A DNA stretch of 41,748 nt from Actinomycetes bacterium (GTDB taxonomy: Bacteria > Actinomycetota > Acidimicrobiia > Acidimicrobiales > RAAP-2), in NCBI GenBank assembly GCA_021801235.1, contig JAJYYG010000057.1, forward strand, positions 2,700 through 44,447, read 5' to 3'. The translations under genes were made by a program, and so were the position numbers. The first letter of the stretch is position 1. Each line of letters begins with the position of its first letter. The notes under the pieces were generated by a model, which worked only from the letters and a program-made list of their open reading frames with translations, had not been told where the DNA came from and did no database searches. Shown here piece after piece: positions 23,749-31,433 of this stretch.

Positions 23749-24588
23749 ATGTCGACCATCCCATCCTTCGAGACCCTCCGCTACGAGGAATCGGGTGGAG
23801 TCGCCTGGGTGACGCTCGACCGACCCGAGGTGCACAACGCGTTCAACGCCACCATGCAGCGCGAGCTGCGCACTCTCTGGCGGGCCCTCCGGCGCCACGA
23901 CGCGGTCCGGGTGGTGGTGCTCACCGGCGCCGGTGACAAGGCCTTCTGCACAGGCATCGACCGCAACGAGGCGCTGGGGAGCGGGACGGGGGACGACGGG
24001 GACCCGGCGGCGGCCGTCGGGCCGGTCGGCACGCCCTTCATGTTCGACGACCCCGGGAGCGACCTCGGACCGAAGACCTGCGACCTCTGGAAGCCGGTCA
24101 TCGGCGCCGTCAACGGGCTGGCGTGCGGCGGGGCGTTCTACCTCCTCGGCGAGGTCGACTTCGTCATCGCCACCGAGTCGGCCACCTTCTTCGATCCGCA
24201 CGTCACCTACGGGATGGCCGCAGCGTTCGAGCCCCTCCAGATGACCGGGAGACTGCCGTTCGGGGAGCTCGCACGCCTCACGCTCCTGGGCGCGTCGGAG
24301 CGGCTCTCCGCCGCACGGGCCCACCAGATCGGCCTGGTCTCCGAGCTGGCCACCGACCTCGCCGACCTGCACCGCAGGGCCCGGTGGGCGGCAGAGGTCA
24401 TCGCCGCCTCCCCGCCGCTCGCGGTCCAAGGGTCGCTCCGGGCGCTGTGGGCCGGCCGGGAGCTCAGCCGGGGCCAGGCCCTGGCGCTCGGCTACGCCTT
24501 CGTGGGGCTCGGCAACGACGCCGCCTCGCTGGCAGAGGGACAGCGCTCCTTCGCGTCGGGCCGGCGCCACGAGTGGCGTCTGCGGTGA
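23749..24588 (+). CDS. enoyl-CoA hydratase/isomerase family protein
   Basis: A 279-aa crotonase-fold protein. It opens YEESGGVAWVTLDRPEVHNAFN, followed by the CoA-binding block TGAGDKAFCTGID and GAVNGLACGGAFYLLGEVDF. Both classical catalytic Glu positions are altered (Phe-Tyr after GGA, and FFDPHVTYGM in the second). FFDPHVTYGM is a recurring subfamily block in actinobacterial acyl-CoA degradation proteins. A GTG at 23740 is also in frame; ATG at 23749 is taken because the family similarity begins shortly after it, and the choice is not firm. It is divergent from the HadA-like gene and probably in the same pathway. Confidence 0.85.
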   Translation: MSTIPSFETLRYEESGGVAWVTLDRPEVHNAFNATMQRELRTLWRALRRHDAVRVVVLTGAGDKAFCTGIDRNEALGSGTGDDGDPAAAVGPVGTPFMFDDPGSDLGPKTCDLWKPVIGAVNGLACGGAFYLLGEVDFVIATESATFFDPHVTYGMAAAFEPLQMTGRLPFGELARLTLLGASERLSAARAHQIGLVSELATDLADLHRRARWAAEVIAASPPLAVQGSLRALWAGRELSRGQALALGYAFVGLGNDAASLAEGQRSFASGRRHEWRLR

Positions 24589-24632
24589 CCTCGGCCCGGC
24601 GGTGACCCGGCACGCGCTGAACCCGTCGTCCC

Positions 24633-24664
24633 CCCGGCGGCCTCCGGCCACTCCACCCGCCGGG
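24633..24664. terminator. possible bidirectional terminator between convergent genes
   Basis: CCCGGCGG (24633-24640) and CCGCCGGG (24657-24664) form an 8-bp GC-only stem with a 16-nt loop. It lies in the 101-nt gap between the enoyl-CoA hydratase stop and the stop of the thioredoxin-like gene. No T tract. Confidence 0.45.
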
Positions 24665-24689
24665 CCGATCCTCCCGGGGTCGGGACCGG

Positions 24690-25751
24690 TCAGCCCTGGA
24701 CCGCTCCGTCGGGACCGTCCCGACCGAGCGCGGGGAGCCCGTGGAACGGGCTGCCCTGCGCCTGCCACCGGTCGTACCGCTCGAAGAACGCGTTCCCGAA
24801 GGGATCCTCTCCGAGCAGCGGCATCGCCGCCCGCCAGACCGTGAGGTCATCCGGCGCGAGCTCCGTCGCCAGCGCCAGATGCTCCCGGACGACGTCTCCG
24901 TCCCCGCGACGGTAGGCCTCGGAAGCGATCCGGAAGTGGAGGCGGGCCCGGACCTCGTCGTCGGAGAGGTCGGCCACCGATCCGCGGACCTCGTCCGCCG
25001 GCTGAGGAAGGACCCCGTGGCGGACCCAGGACCGGACCGCGTCGAGGTGCGGCGCCTCCTCCACCCCGGTGAACGAGGCGAAGGTGTCCGTGCCGAAGGC
25101 ATAGCTGTTGGGGCGGACGATGCGGTCCTCCTCGTCGATCCACACCACGGTGGGAACGTTGGAGATGGCGTAGAGCTCGGTGAGCAGGTGCTGGGGGTCG
25201 TAGAGCACCGGGTACGAGATGCCGTCGGTGAACGGCCGGACCACCTCGGGGGTGTGGTCGATCGCCACCGCGATCACGGTGAACCCGTAGGGCGACAGCT
25301 CGTCGTGCAGCGCCTGCCAACCCGGGAGGTCCTCGCGGCAGCCGCACCAGCTGGAGAAGGCGACCAGGAGGCGCTTGCGGCCGCGCCACTCGTCGAACCG
25401 GTGGGGCGACCCGTCGAGATCGGGAAGGGTGACCGCGGGTGCCCGAAGGCCCTCGAGGGCGCGCCGTCGCTCCTCGCTCGGGAGCGAGAAGGCAGCCAGT
25501 CGCGCGGCCGGATCCACCACCACCTGACGTCCCAGCGCAGCGGCCACCGCGGCGAGGTCCACCATCCCGTCGACCAGGAGCCCGGCGGGGTCGGCGACCG
25601 GCACGCAGACATCGCCGCAGCACAGTCCCGACGGCTTGAGCTCCCACCCCATGGCATCCGGGAGGGACGCCGGCGGCACCAGGAGGGTGCCCGGCCCGAC
25701 CGACCCCGCGACGGTACGGACCTCGTCGCCCACGATGGTGACCTCGGTCAT
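24690..25751 (-). CDS. thioredoxin-like (TlpA/redoxin-type) protein with Cys-rich N-terminal and TPR-like C-terminal parts
   Basis: A 353-aa protein with no signal peptide, so probably cytoplasmic. Residues about 100-250 are a thioredoxin fold with the active site SSWCGC (Cys136, Cys138), followed by the cis-Pro loop NVPTVVWID. WCGC is a CxC-type variant, not the usual CxxC. The first 90 residues contain a second cysteine group, SGLCCGDVCVP. The last 80 residues (DDEVRARLHFRIASEAYRRG onward) look like TPR helices. The ATG start overlaps the murD stop (ATGA), so it belongs to the mur gene run. It may be a peroxidase or disulfide reductase; the link to cell-wall synthesis is positional only. 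Confidence 0.75.
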   Translation of the reverse strand: MTEVTIVGDEVRTVAGSVGPGTLLVPPASLPDAMGWELKPSGLCCGDVCVPVADPAGLLVDGMVDLAAVAAALGRQVVVDPAARLAAFSLPSEERRRALEGLRAPAVTLPDLDGSPHRFDEWRGRKRLLVAFSSWCGCREDLPGWQALHDELSPYGFTVIAVAIDHTPEVVRPFTDGISYPVLYDPQHLLTELYAISNVPTVVWIDEEDRIVRPNSYAFGTDTFASFTGVEEAPHLDAVRSWVRHGVLPQPADEVRGSVADLSDDEVRARLHFRIASEAYRRGDGDVVREHLALATELAPDDLTVWRAAMPLLGEDPFGNAFFERYDRWQAQGSPFHGLPALGRDGPDGAVQG

Positions 25752-27196
25752 GGCCGCTCCCCCTCTTCCGGAGCCCCGTCCCCGGTCGTCCCGTCGCCTC
25801 CACGCCCGATCGTAGGACCGTCGAGGCCGGCGGCGGCGGCGAACCGGCGACCACGCGTCCGGTAGTCGCCGTCACCCGGGGGTGTCGGAGCGGCCGGCGA
25901 GAAGAGCACGACGCCCCCCCGGGGGGTCCTCGAGACGGCCAGGTCCACCGCCTCCTCGAGGTCGGCGGCGAGGGCGGGCACGATCTGGGCATCAGCCAGG
26001 GGACCGGCCATCCGGGCCGCACCGGGAGGCATCACCACCACCCCCGGCCTCGGTCGCCGGGATGCCAGCGCGGCGACCACCGGACCGGGGTCGACACCCC
26101 GGTCGGACCCTCCGAGGATCACCGTGAGGGGCCCGCCCTCGAAGGCGGCGATCGACGCGGCGGTCGCGGTCGGGTTCGATGCCAGGGCGTCGTCCACGAA
26201 GGTGAGACCGTCGCGCTTCCCCACCGTCCGGCACCGGGACGGGAGCCCTGCGAACCCGTCGACGGCCCGTGCCACCGCTCCGGCGGAGGGCGGCGCCCCG
26301 AGGAGCAGGGTGACCCCGGCCAGCGCGCCGCAGAGGTTGGCGACGTTATGGGCCCCGGGCACCCGCAGCCGGGCGGAGTCGACGATCGGCTCGCCGTGGA
26401 CCTCGACGATCCCCGTGGAGTCGACCCGGACCAGCCCGGTCGGTCCATAGAGCGACCGGGCGGGATGGTCGGCGGTGCGGGTCACCGCCTCCGGGCTCCC
26501 GGCGAAGACGGCTAGGGCTCCGGGCGGACCGGCCGTCAACAGACGGAGCTTGTCGCGGTAGTACGGCTCGATCCCCCCGTGCCAGTCGAGGTGGTCGGGC
26601 GCCAGGCCGGTCAGCACGCAGACACCGGGGGTCGTGGTCACGTCGGCGGCCTGGTAGGAGGACACCTCGACAACCACCGCGTCCGCCGGCGGCCGGTCGT
26701 AGAGGTCGGTCACCGGTCGGCCGATGTTCCCCACCAGGTCCACCCCACGCCCGCTGTGGGCCAGCACCGACGCCGCCAGGGTGGCGGTGGTGCTCTTCCC
26801 CTTGGTCCCGGTCACCGCCAGCACGGGGAGCTCCTCGTGCTCCGCCAGCCACAGGGCCATCGCGGTGGTGACCACCGTGCCGCCGGCCGTGGCGGCTCTC
26901 AGCTCGGGCCGGTAACGGCTGACCCCCGGGGAGCGGACCACGACATCGACGGCACCCCAGTCCACGGCCGAGGGGAGAAGCACCGCCGCCGCCGGGATGC
27001 CGGAGTCGCCCGGCCCTCCGGGGAGACCTGAGGAGGAGGAGGAGGAGGAGGAGGAGGAGGAGGAGGAGGAGGAGGAGGCGTCGTCGACGAGGAGCGGATG
27101 CACGTCCCTGGCTTCCAGCAGCCGAACCACGGCCAGGCCCTCGACCCCCAGCCCCCAGACCGCCACCCTCCGGCCGGTCAGCTCGTCGAGGATCAC
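25748..27196 (-). CDS. murD: UDP-N-acetylmuramoyl-L-alanine glutamate ligase, probably the L-Glu-adding MurD2 type
   Basis: A 482-aa Mur ligase. The N-terminal UDP-binding domain has VWGLGVEGLAVVRLL and VRSPGVSRYRP. The central ATPase domain has GTKGKSTT (residues 130-137, where usual MurD has GTNGKSTT), EVSSYQ and LDWHGG. The C-terminal domain has DDALASNPTA and LGGSDRGVD. The GTG start overlaps the murL stop (GTGA). Coupling to murL suggests it adds L-Glu, which MurL then inverts. Residues 41-56 are 16 consecutive serines between the first acidic pair (VDDA) and SPG, encoded by a TCC microsatellite; that stretch is absent from ordinary MurD. Confidence 0.92.
   Translation of the reverse strand: MILDELTGRRVAVWGLGVEGLAVVRLLEARDVHPLLVDDASSSSSSSSSSSSSSSSGLPGGPGDSGIPAAAVLLPSAVDWGAVDVVVRSPGVSRYRPELRAATAGGTVVTTAMALWLAEHEELPVLAVTGTKGKSTTATLAASVLAHSGRGVDLVGNIGRPVTDLYDRPPADAVVVEVSSYQAADVTTTPGVCVLTGLAPDHLDWHGGIEPYYRDKLRLLTAGPPGALAVFAGSPEAVTRTADHPARSLYGPTGLVRVDSTGIVEVHGEPIVDSARLRVPGAHNVANLCGALAGVTLLLGAPPSAGAVARAVDGFAGLPSRCRTVGKRDGLTFVDDALASNPTATAASIAAFEGGPLTVILGGSDRGVDPGPVVAALASRRPRPGVVVMPPGAARMAGPLADAQIVPALAADLEEAVDLAVSRTPRGGVVLFSPAAPTPPGDGDYRTRGRRFAAAAGLDGPTIGRGGDGTTGDGAPEEGERP
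27031..27078. repeat. (AGG)16 trinucleotide microsatellite
   Basis: Sixteen perfect AGG units on the plus strand, read in murD as fifteen TCC serine codons and one TCA. Slippage would change the poly-serine length without changing frame. Confidence 0.95.
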
Positions 27197-28593
27197 GGTA
27201 CCGGGGAGAGCGCCCGGTCGACTGCGGCCGCCACCGACGGATCCGGGAAGGCGGACCCGTCCTCCGCCACGAGGAGCGAGGCGACCTCCGACGCGGAGAC
27301 CAGCGCGCGTGCCCGGGGCGCGAGCGCACGGACCACCGCGGTGGCGCTCCACTCGGGCAGCTCGGACAGCATCCGGATGGCGGCGGCCGACTCGCGCCGT
27401 TCGCCGACGCACTCGAACGGCTTGTCCTCGTCACTCATCAGTGCCGCGAACCCGGCGACCTGTCCGGGGTCGGCGAACAGGTCGCGGCCGATGATCCCCG
27501 ACACGGCCGCCGGGGTCAGGAACGGTGCCAGCATCAGCCCGACGAAGCGGCACTTCGGGCAGTCACCACACCACCGCTGGTCCGGGGCCGCGTCCTGCCG
27601 GAAGGCGCGGTTGCAGCTACAGAACGTCGGGTGGTAGCCGGTGAGCCCGGCGAACGCCCGGGCGATGGCGAGCTCCGAGTAGGGGCGCAGGGCCGACGCG
27701 TAGGTCAGGCCGGGGTCGATCGCGCTGGTGACGAGGTGCCGGAGCAGTCCCTCGAACTCCGCGCTCTTGGAGAACTGGTGGTTGACGGTGGCACCGCCCA
27801 CGAACCGGGTCTCCTCGCTGGCGGAGCGCTCGACGGCCATGGCGATCGCGTCGTAGCCGTAGAGGAAGCTCCCCACCACGGCGATCAGCGAGACGATGGC
27901 GGTGATCGGTACGTGGCCGTTCATCGCCCCCGAGCGGTTGAGCACCGCCAGCGACGGGTCGAGGCGGCGCCGGACGACTACCAGGTCCAGCCCGGTGCCG
28001 GCGGCCAGCTCCTCGACCAGCGGGTGGGGGTTCACGGCGAAGAGGGTCGGGGTGAAGGGCCGGAGGGCCTCGATCAGGACCATCGAGTCCTTTCCGCCTC
28101 CGATCGGGACCGCCAGGCCTCCCGGACGGGCGGTCGGGTCGTGAGCGGGAACCTTCGTCCCGGTGGGCAGCGGTCCGGCCAGATCCGCGCCCTCCGGGAC
28201 GGCTCTGGACGGCCGGACCGCGACGGGGAGCGGCACGGGAAGCCCGTTGGCGACGGCGAACTCCCGGAGCCCGTCATCGTAGAGGCGGCGGTGGAACTCG
28301 GCCTCACAGCCCGGGAGGTCCGCGCCGACGACCTCGACCAACGGAGGGGCCGCCGCCTTGTAGTAGCTGGTGCCGGCGGCGATCTGCAGGTGGAGCAGCG
28401 CCCGTTCGAACCCGGCGGCGGGACCGCGCCAGTCCGAGTGCGGTTGGGTCTCGAAGATCACCGACTCCTCGAAGGCCGGACCGCGGTCGAAGGCGTAGCG
28501 CAACGTCAGCTCGCGGGTCACGGGATCGAACCGGTGGTCGAGGACCCGGAAGGCGCCGACGGATGCCGGATCGAACCGGTCGGGATGGTCCAT
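27193..28593 (-). CDS. murL: UDP-N-acetylmuramoyl-L-alanyl-L-glutamate epimerase (MurL-like)
   Basis: A 466-aa protein with the PP-loop-like ATP motif GGGKDS (residues 165-170). A C-terminal cysteine cluster FCSCNRAF and WCGDCPKCRF (Cys325, 327, 342, 345, 348) probably binds a metal. In Xanthomonas, MurL inverts the terminal L-Glu of UDP-MurNAc-L-Ala-L-Glu to D-Glu, replacing glutamate racemase, and works with MurD2. Here the gene overlaps murD by 4 nt in the same order of action. The ATG is taken because family-like sequence begins near residue 10 and the longer frame upstream is unrelated. Assignment rests on length, motifs and murD linkage. Confidence 0.85.
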   Translation of the reverse strand: MDHPDRFDPASVGAFRVLDHRFDPVTRELTLRYAFDRGPAFEESVIFETQPHSDWRGPAAGFERALLHLQIAAGTSYYKAAAPPLVEVVGADLPGCEAEFHRRLYDDGLREFAVANGLPVPLPVAVRPSRAVPEGADLAGPLPTGTKVPAHDPTARPGGLAVPIGGGKDSMVLIEALRPFTPTLFAVNPHPLVEELAAGTGLDLVVVRRRLDPSLAVLNRSGAMNGHVPITAIVSLIAVVGSFLYGYDAIAMAVERSASEETRFVGGATVNHQFSKSAEFEGLLRHLVTSAIDPGLTYASALRPYSELAIARAFAGLTGYHPTFCSCNRAFRQDAAPDQRWCGDCPKCRFVGLMLAPFLTPAAVSGIIGRDLFADPGQVAGFAALMSDEDKPFECVGERRESAAAIRMLSELPEWSATAVVRALAPRARALVSASEVASLLVAEDGSAFPDPSVAAAVDRALSPVP

Positions 28594-28602
28594 GACGCCA
28601 CC

Positions 28603-28608
28603 AGCGTA
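28603..28608 (-). promoter_or_regulatory. candidate -10 box upstream of murL
   Basis: TACGCT on the minus strand, 9 nt before the ATG. It could give murL and murD a promoter independent of the phosphatase gene 74 nt upstream. Weak evidence. Confidence 0.25.
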
Positions 28609-28667
28609 CCGGTTCGGCCTGCCGGGCCCCCGCCCCGACCGCCCGATGGACCCGCGTTCCGGCGGTG

Positions 28668-29144
28668 TCAGGCGACCGGGGGTGCGACCTCTCCGGACAA
28701 GGAGAACGGCCCCTCGGCCGTCCAGGCACCGGATCGCCGCCGGAGCAGGCGTACCTCCGCCTTGCCCATGTGGATCGGGGGTCCGATGACGGGACCGGTC
28801 CGGCAGGCCTCGAGCAGTGCCGACGCGACGTCGCCGTGGGTGCAGACCACCACCGTGCCGCCGGTCAGCCGCTCCACCAGGGCGACCGCCTCGTCGGCGT
28901 GCCCTTCGGCCAGGGCTTCGACCGGCTCGACGTCCCTTCCTACCAGCGTCGCCGTCGGTGCCACCGTCTGGAGGCACCGCACCGCCGGGCTCGACAGGAT
29001 CCGCCCCGGGGCGAACCCGGACAGTACGGGAACCAGGAAGGCCGCCTGTCGCTCCCCTTTCGCCGACAACGGCCGGTCCCGGTCGTCTCCGCCCCACGCC
29101 TCCCTGCTCCCGGCGTGGGCGTGTCGGACCAGGACCACCTTCAT
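28668..29144 (-). CDS. histidine phosphatase family protein, SixA-like
   Basis: A 158-aa single-domain phosphatase. The RHG-type catalytic motif is LVRHAHAG with His8, the second His is in CTHGD, and SSPAVRCLQTVAP carries the conserved Arg. SixA of E. coli dephosphorylates phosphohistidine, but family members of this size also act on small phosphorylated metabolites. The ATG is preceded by CAAGAT 7 nt upstream, with no Shine-Dalgarno sequence, suggesting a leaderless message. It is the first gene of a minus-strand run leading into murL and murD. Confidence 0.9.
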   Translation of the reverse strand: MKVVLVRHAHAGSREAWGGDDRDRPLSAKGERQAAFLVPVLSGFAPGRILSSPAVRCLQTVAPTATLVGRDVEPVEALAEGHADEAVALVERLTGGTVVVCTHGDVASALLEACRTGPVIGPPIHMGKAEVRLLRRRSGAWTAEGPFSLSGEVAPPVA

Positions 29145-29151
29145 CGAGATG

Positions 29152-29157
29152 ATCTTG
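29152..29157 (-). promoter_or_regulatory. -10-like box, probable leaderless promoter of the phosphatase gene
   Basis: CAAGAT (one mismatch from TANNNT) on the minus strand, 7 nt before the ATG at 29144, with no ribosome-binding site between. Confidence 0.3.
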
Positions 29158-29187
29158 CCATGTGCGGCGGACGCCGGGGGGAAGCCG

Positions 29188-29730
29188 TCAGGTGCCTCCT
29201 GGAGGATCGGCCGGGGGTCCGCTCCCGCCGGCGGGGGAGGCGAGGTCCAGCGGGGGCGGGTCCGGGAACGGGAAGACCTCGAGCTCGGGGGCGTGGCGCG
29301 CGAGGGAGTGGTACCGGCGGGCGGAGAACCTCCAGCGTTCGCCGTCGAACGCGTAGGTGTCGTGGTAGACGCCGAACGCGTTCGTCCACCTCCCCCCGTC
29401 GCGACCCACCCTGTGCTCGCAGAGGTACAGGCGTCCCCCTGCCCGCCCGGCCCCCGCCCCGTCGGGGAAGACCACGTGCGCGCTCAGGATGGCGAACTCG
29501 AAGAACGAGAAGCCGGCGACGGCCGCGGCGATGAACGCCCCCACCTCCCGGCCGCCCACCAGCCGGAGCGGTGGACCGCTGCGGGTGTCGATCACCACCT
29601 CTGCGTCGGCCAAGAAGAGCCCGTCGAGGTCGGACCAGGCCCGGCGGTTGACGGCGTCGGCGTAGGCGTGCTGCAACCGGCGCACCCCGTTGTCGTGCAC
29701 GGCGATGAGAAGGAGCTCGTCATCGATCAC
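29188..29730 (-). CDS. SnoaL-like (NTF2-fold) protein
   Basis: A 180-aa protein. Residues about 8-140 are an NTF2-like cone: long N-terminal helices (RRLQHAYADAVNRRAWSDL), LFLADAEVVID, then C-terminal beta strands with VYHDTYAFDGERWRFSARRYHS. This resembles SnoaL_4 proteins, which include small hydratases, isomerases and ligand-binding proteins. The C-terminal 40 residues are Pro/Gly-rich. The GTG start has a TAAGGT box 7 nt upstream and a weak AAGG 8 nt upstream; the mRNA may be leaderless. It is divergent from the aldo/keto reductase. Substrate unknown. Confidence 0.8.
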   Translation of the reverse strand: MIDDELLLIAVHDNGVRRLQHAYADAVNRRAWSDLDGLFLADAEVVIDTRSGPPLRLVGGREVGAFIAAAVAGFSFFEFAILSAHVVFPDGAGAGRAGGRLYLCEHRVGRDGGRWTNAFGVYHDTYAFDGERWRFSARRYHSLARHAPELEVFPFPDPPPLDLASPAGGSGPPADPPGGT

Positions 29731-29737
29731 CCGGCGG

Positions 29738-29743
29738 ACCTTA
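29738..29743 (-). promoter_or_regulatory. -10 box, probable leaderless promoter of the SnoaL-like gene
   Basis: TAAGGT on the minus strand, 7 nt before the GTG at 29730. Confidence 0.4.
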
Positions 29744-29787
29744 GCGGCCGGCCCCGGACCCGGTCGGCGTGGGGGCGGGCCGGTGGC

Positions 29788-29793
29788 TAACGT
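29788..29793 (+). promoter_or_regulatory. -10 box of the aldo/keto reductase gene
   Basis: TAACGT, giving a leader of about 34 nt that contains GGAGGGAG (29821-29828) ahead of the GTG at 29834. Unlike its neighbours this is an ordinary leadered promoter. Confidence 0.4.
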
Positions 29794-29833
29794 CGGACCG
29801 GGCCGGGACCGACACCGCCCGGAGGGAGCGACC

Positions 29834-30814
29834 GTGGACTACGTCAACCTCGGACAGACCGGGCTCCGCGTGTCACGCATCTGTCTCGGCATGATGAGCT
29901 TCGGCAACGACAGCGACCGGCCCTGGGTGCTGGACGAGGAGGCCGCCGCTCCGATCGTCCGGGCCGCGGTCGAGGGCGGAGTGACCTTCTTCGACACCGC
30001 GGACACCTACTCGAAGGGCGCCAGTGAGGTGGCCACCGGACGGCTGCTCGGCGCGCTCCTGAGCCGTGACGAGATGGTCGTGGCCACCAAGGTCTTCATG
30101 CCGATGACCCCGGGCGAGAACGGCGGGGGCCTGTCGCGCAAGCACATCCTCTCCGCCATCGACGCGTCGCTGCGCCGCCTCGGCATGGACTACGTCGACC
30201 TCTACCAGATCCACCGGTGGGACCCCCGGACGCCGATCGAAGAGACGATGGAGGCGCTGCACGACGTGGTGCGGGCGGGCAAGGCGCGCTACCTCGGGGC
30301 GTCGAGCATGTTCGCCTGGCAGTTCGCCAAGGCGCAGCACACCGCCGAGGTCAACCACTGGACACCCTTCGTCTCGATGCAGCCCCACTACAACCTCGTC
30401 TACCGGGAGGAGGAGCGGGAGATGCTCCCGCTCTGCATCGACCAGGGGGTCGGCGTCATTCCCTGGAGCCCGCTCGCACGCGGCATGCTGGCAGGGAACC
30501 GCGGCCGCGACGGGGCCCGGCGGACCACCCGTTCGGGAACCGACCCCTTCGCGGACCACCTGTACGCCCACCCGACCGACTTCGACGTGGTCGACCGGGT
30601 GCGCGAGGTTGCCGACGAGCGCGGCCTGCCCCCCGCCCAGGTGGCCCTGGCCTGGCTGCTCGAGCGGCCCGGCGTCACCGCCCCGATCGTCGGAGCCACC
30701 CGGATCGGCCACGTCGAGGACGCGCTCGCGGCCGGACAGCTGCGGTTGAGCGCCGAGGAGGTCGCACGCCTGGAGGAGCCTTACGTTCCCCATCCCGTGC
30801 TCGGGCACGTCTGA
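29834..30814 (+). CDS. aldo/keto reductase
   Basis: A 326-aa TIM-barrel NADPH-dependent oxidoreductase. The catalytic tetrad is visible: Asp54 and Tyr59 in FFDTADTYS, Lys86 in VVATKVF, and His127 in YQIHRWD. The C-terminal cofactor loop reads APIVGATRIGHVEDA. The sequence is typical of the AKR13/YajO-like group, which reduces diverse aldehydes, so no specific substrate can be assigned. The GTG start is supported by GGAGGGAG 5 nt upstream. An upstream extension in the same frame lies across the promoter region and was rejected. Confidence 0.93.
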   Translation: MDYVNLGQTGLRVSRICLGMMSFGNDSDRPWVLDEEAAAPIVRAAVEGGVTFFDTADTYSKGASEVATGRLLGALLSRDEMVVATKVFMPMTPGENGGGLSRKHILSAIDASLRRLGMDYVDLYQIHRWDPRTPIEETMEALHDVVRAGKARYLGASSMFAWQFAKAQHTAEVNHWTPFVSMQPHYNLVYREEEREMLPLCIDQGVGVIPWSPLARGMLAGNRGRDGARRTTRSGTDPFADHLYAHPTDFDVVDRVREVADERGLPPAQVALAWLLERPGVTAPIVGATRIGHVEDALAAGQLRLSAEEVARLEEPYVPHPVLGHV

Positions 30815-30816
30815 GC

Positions 30817-30833
30817 CCGGCCGTGCGTGCCGG
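30817..30833. terminator. weak hairpin between convergent genes
   Basis: CCGGC and GCCGG pair over a 7-nt loop in the 19-nt gap between the aldo/keto reductase and flavoprotein stops. It is short and may not be functional. Confidence 0.2.
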
Positions 30834-31292
30834 TCACGCCGTCCTCCCGCCGCCCGCCGGGGACAGGGCGAACCGCCTGCCGGTGACCACGTCGGGCCGG
30901 ATCGCCAGGAGGAGGGTCCCGGGGTGAGCCACCAGCGGCGTGGGACCGGTCTCCTCCGCCGGCCTGTCGTCGCCGACGTGCGGCGATGCCAGCCCCCGCA
31001 CCAGGACGCTCCACGCCAGTCCGTGATCCCGCTCGACCCGGTCCACCTCGAACGCCACCAGGCGGCCGGAGGCGGTGTCCGCCAGCAGGCCGGGCCCGAT
31101 CCGGACGACGACCTTCCCTCCCGAGTACGCGAAGTTCACCGGCACGACCAGCGGTGCCTCGATCTCGCACTGCCGATCGTCGACCAGTGCGACGCCGATG
31201 CGCCCGAGCGCCCCCTCCCGCGCCTCCAGCGCCAGCAGGCGCAGGCACTCCGGCCGCTCCAACACCTCGGAATCCCTCTGGTCGAGCCACAT
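30834..31292 (-). CDS. pyridoxamine 5'-phosphate oxidase family (split-barrel flavin-binding) protein
   Basis: A 152-aa split beta-barrel protein. It has the opening LERPECLRLLALEAREGALGRIGV, the strand VVPVNFAYSGGKVVVRIGPG, and the FEVDRVERDHGLAWSVLVRG block. Members bind FMN or F420 and include nitroreductases and oxidases of unknown substrate. The PRK-type catalytic residues of true PNPOx are not evident. The ATG has CATACT 6 nt upstream and no ribosome-binding site, consistent with a leaderless mRNA. It converges with the aldo/keto reductase and diverges from the universal stress gene. Confidence 0.85.
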   Translation of the reverse strand: MWLDQRDSEVLERPECLRLLALEAREGALGRIGVALVDDRQCEIEAPLVVPVNFAYSGGKVVVRIGPGLLADTASGRLVAFEVDRVERDHGLAWSVLVRGLASPHVGDDRPAEETGPTPLVAHPGTLLLAIRPDVVTGRRFALSPAGGGRTA

Positions 31293-31298
31293 GCCCCC

Positions 31299-31304
31299 AG
31301 TATG
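31299..31304 (-). promoter_or_regulatory. -10-like box, probable leaderless promoter
   Basis: CATACT on the minus strand, 6 nt before the ATG at 31292. Confidence 0.35.
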
Positions 31305-31372
31305 ACCCCCGATCCCACCGGCCGCCCGCAGAGAAGGGACCATCTCCCCTGGTCGGGTGCCTGAACCTCCCG

Positions 31373-31378
31373 TAGAGT
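31373..31378 (+). promoter_or_regulatory. -10 box of the universal stress protein gene
   Basis: TAGAGT, giving a leader of about 49 nt that ends with the ribosome-binding site AAGGAG (31422-31427) 6 nt before the GTG. Confidence 0.4.
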
Positions 31379-31433
31379 CCCTCGGGTCGAACGAGTACGC
31401 ACCCAACAGCACGCATCCCACAAGGAGACGACC

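Noticed and set aside
23122-24768. Long N-terminal extension of the enoyl-CoA hydratase at 22255-23121
   Set aside because: It crosses the HadA-like gene and the opposite-strand crotonase gene; the real start is the ATG overlapping the HadA-like stop.
27631-29790. Long plus-strand reading frame opposite murL and the phosphatase
   Set aside because: Shadow of genes with visible catalytic motifs; no start signal or family similarity.
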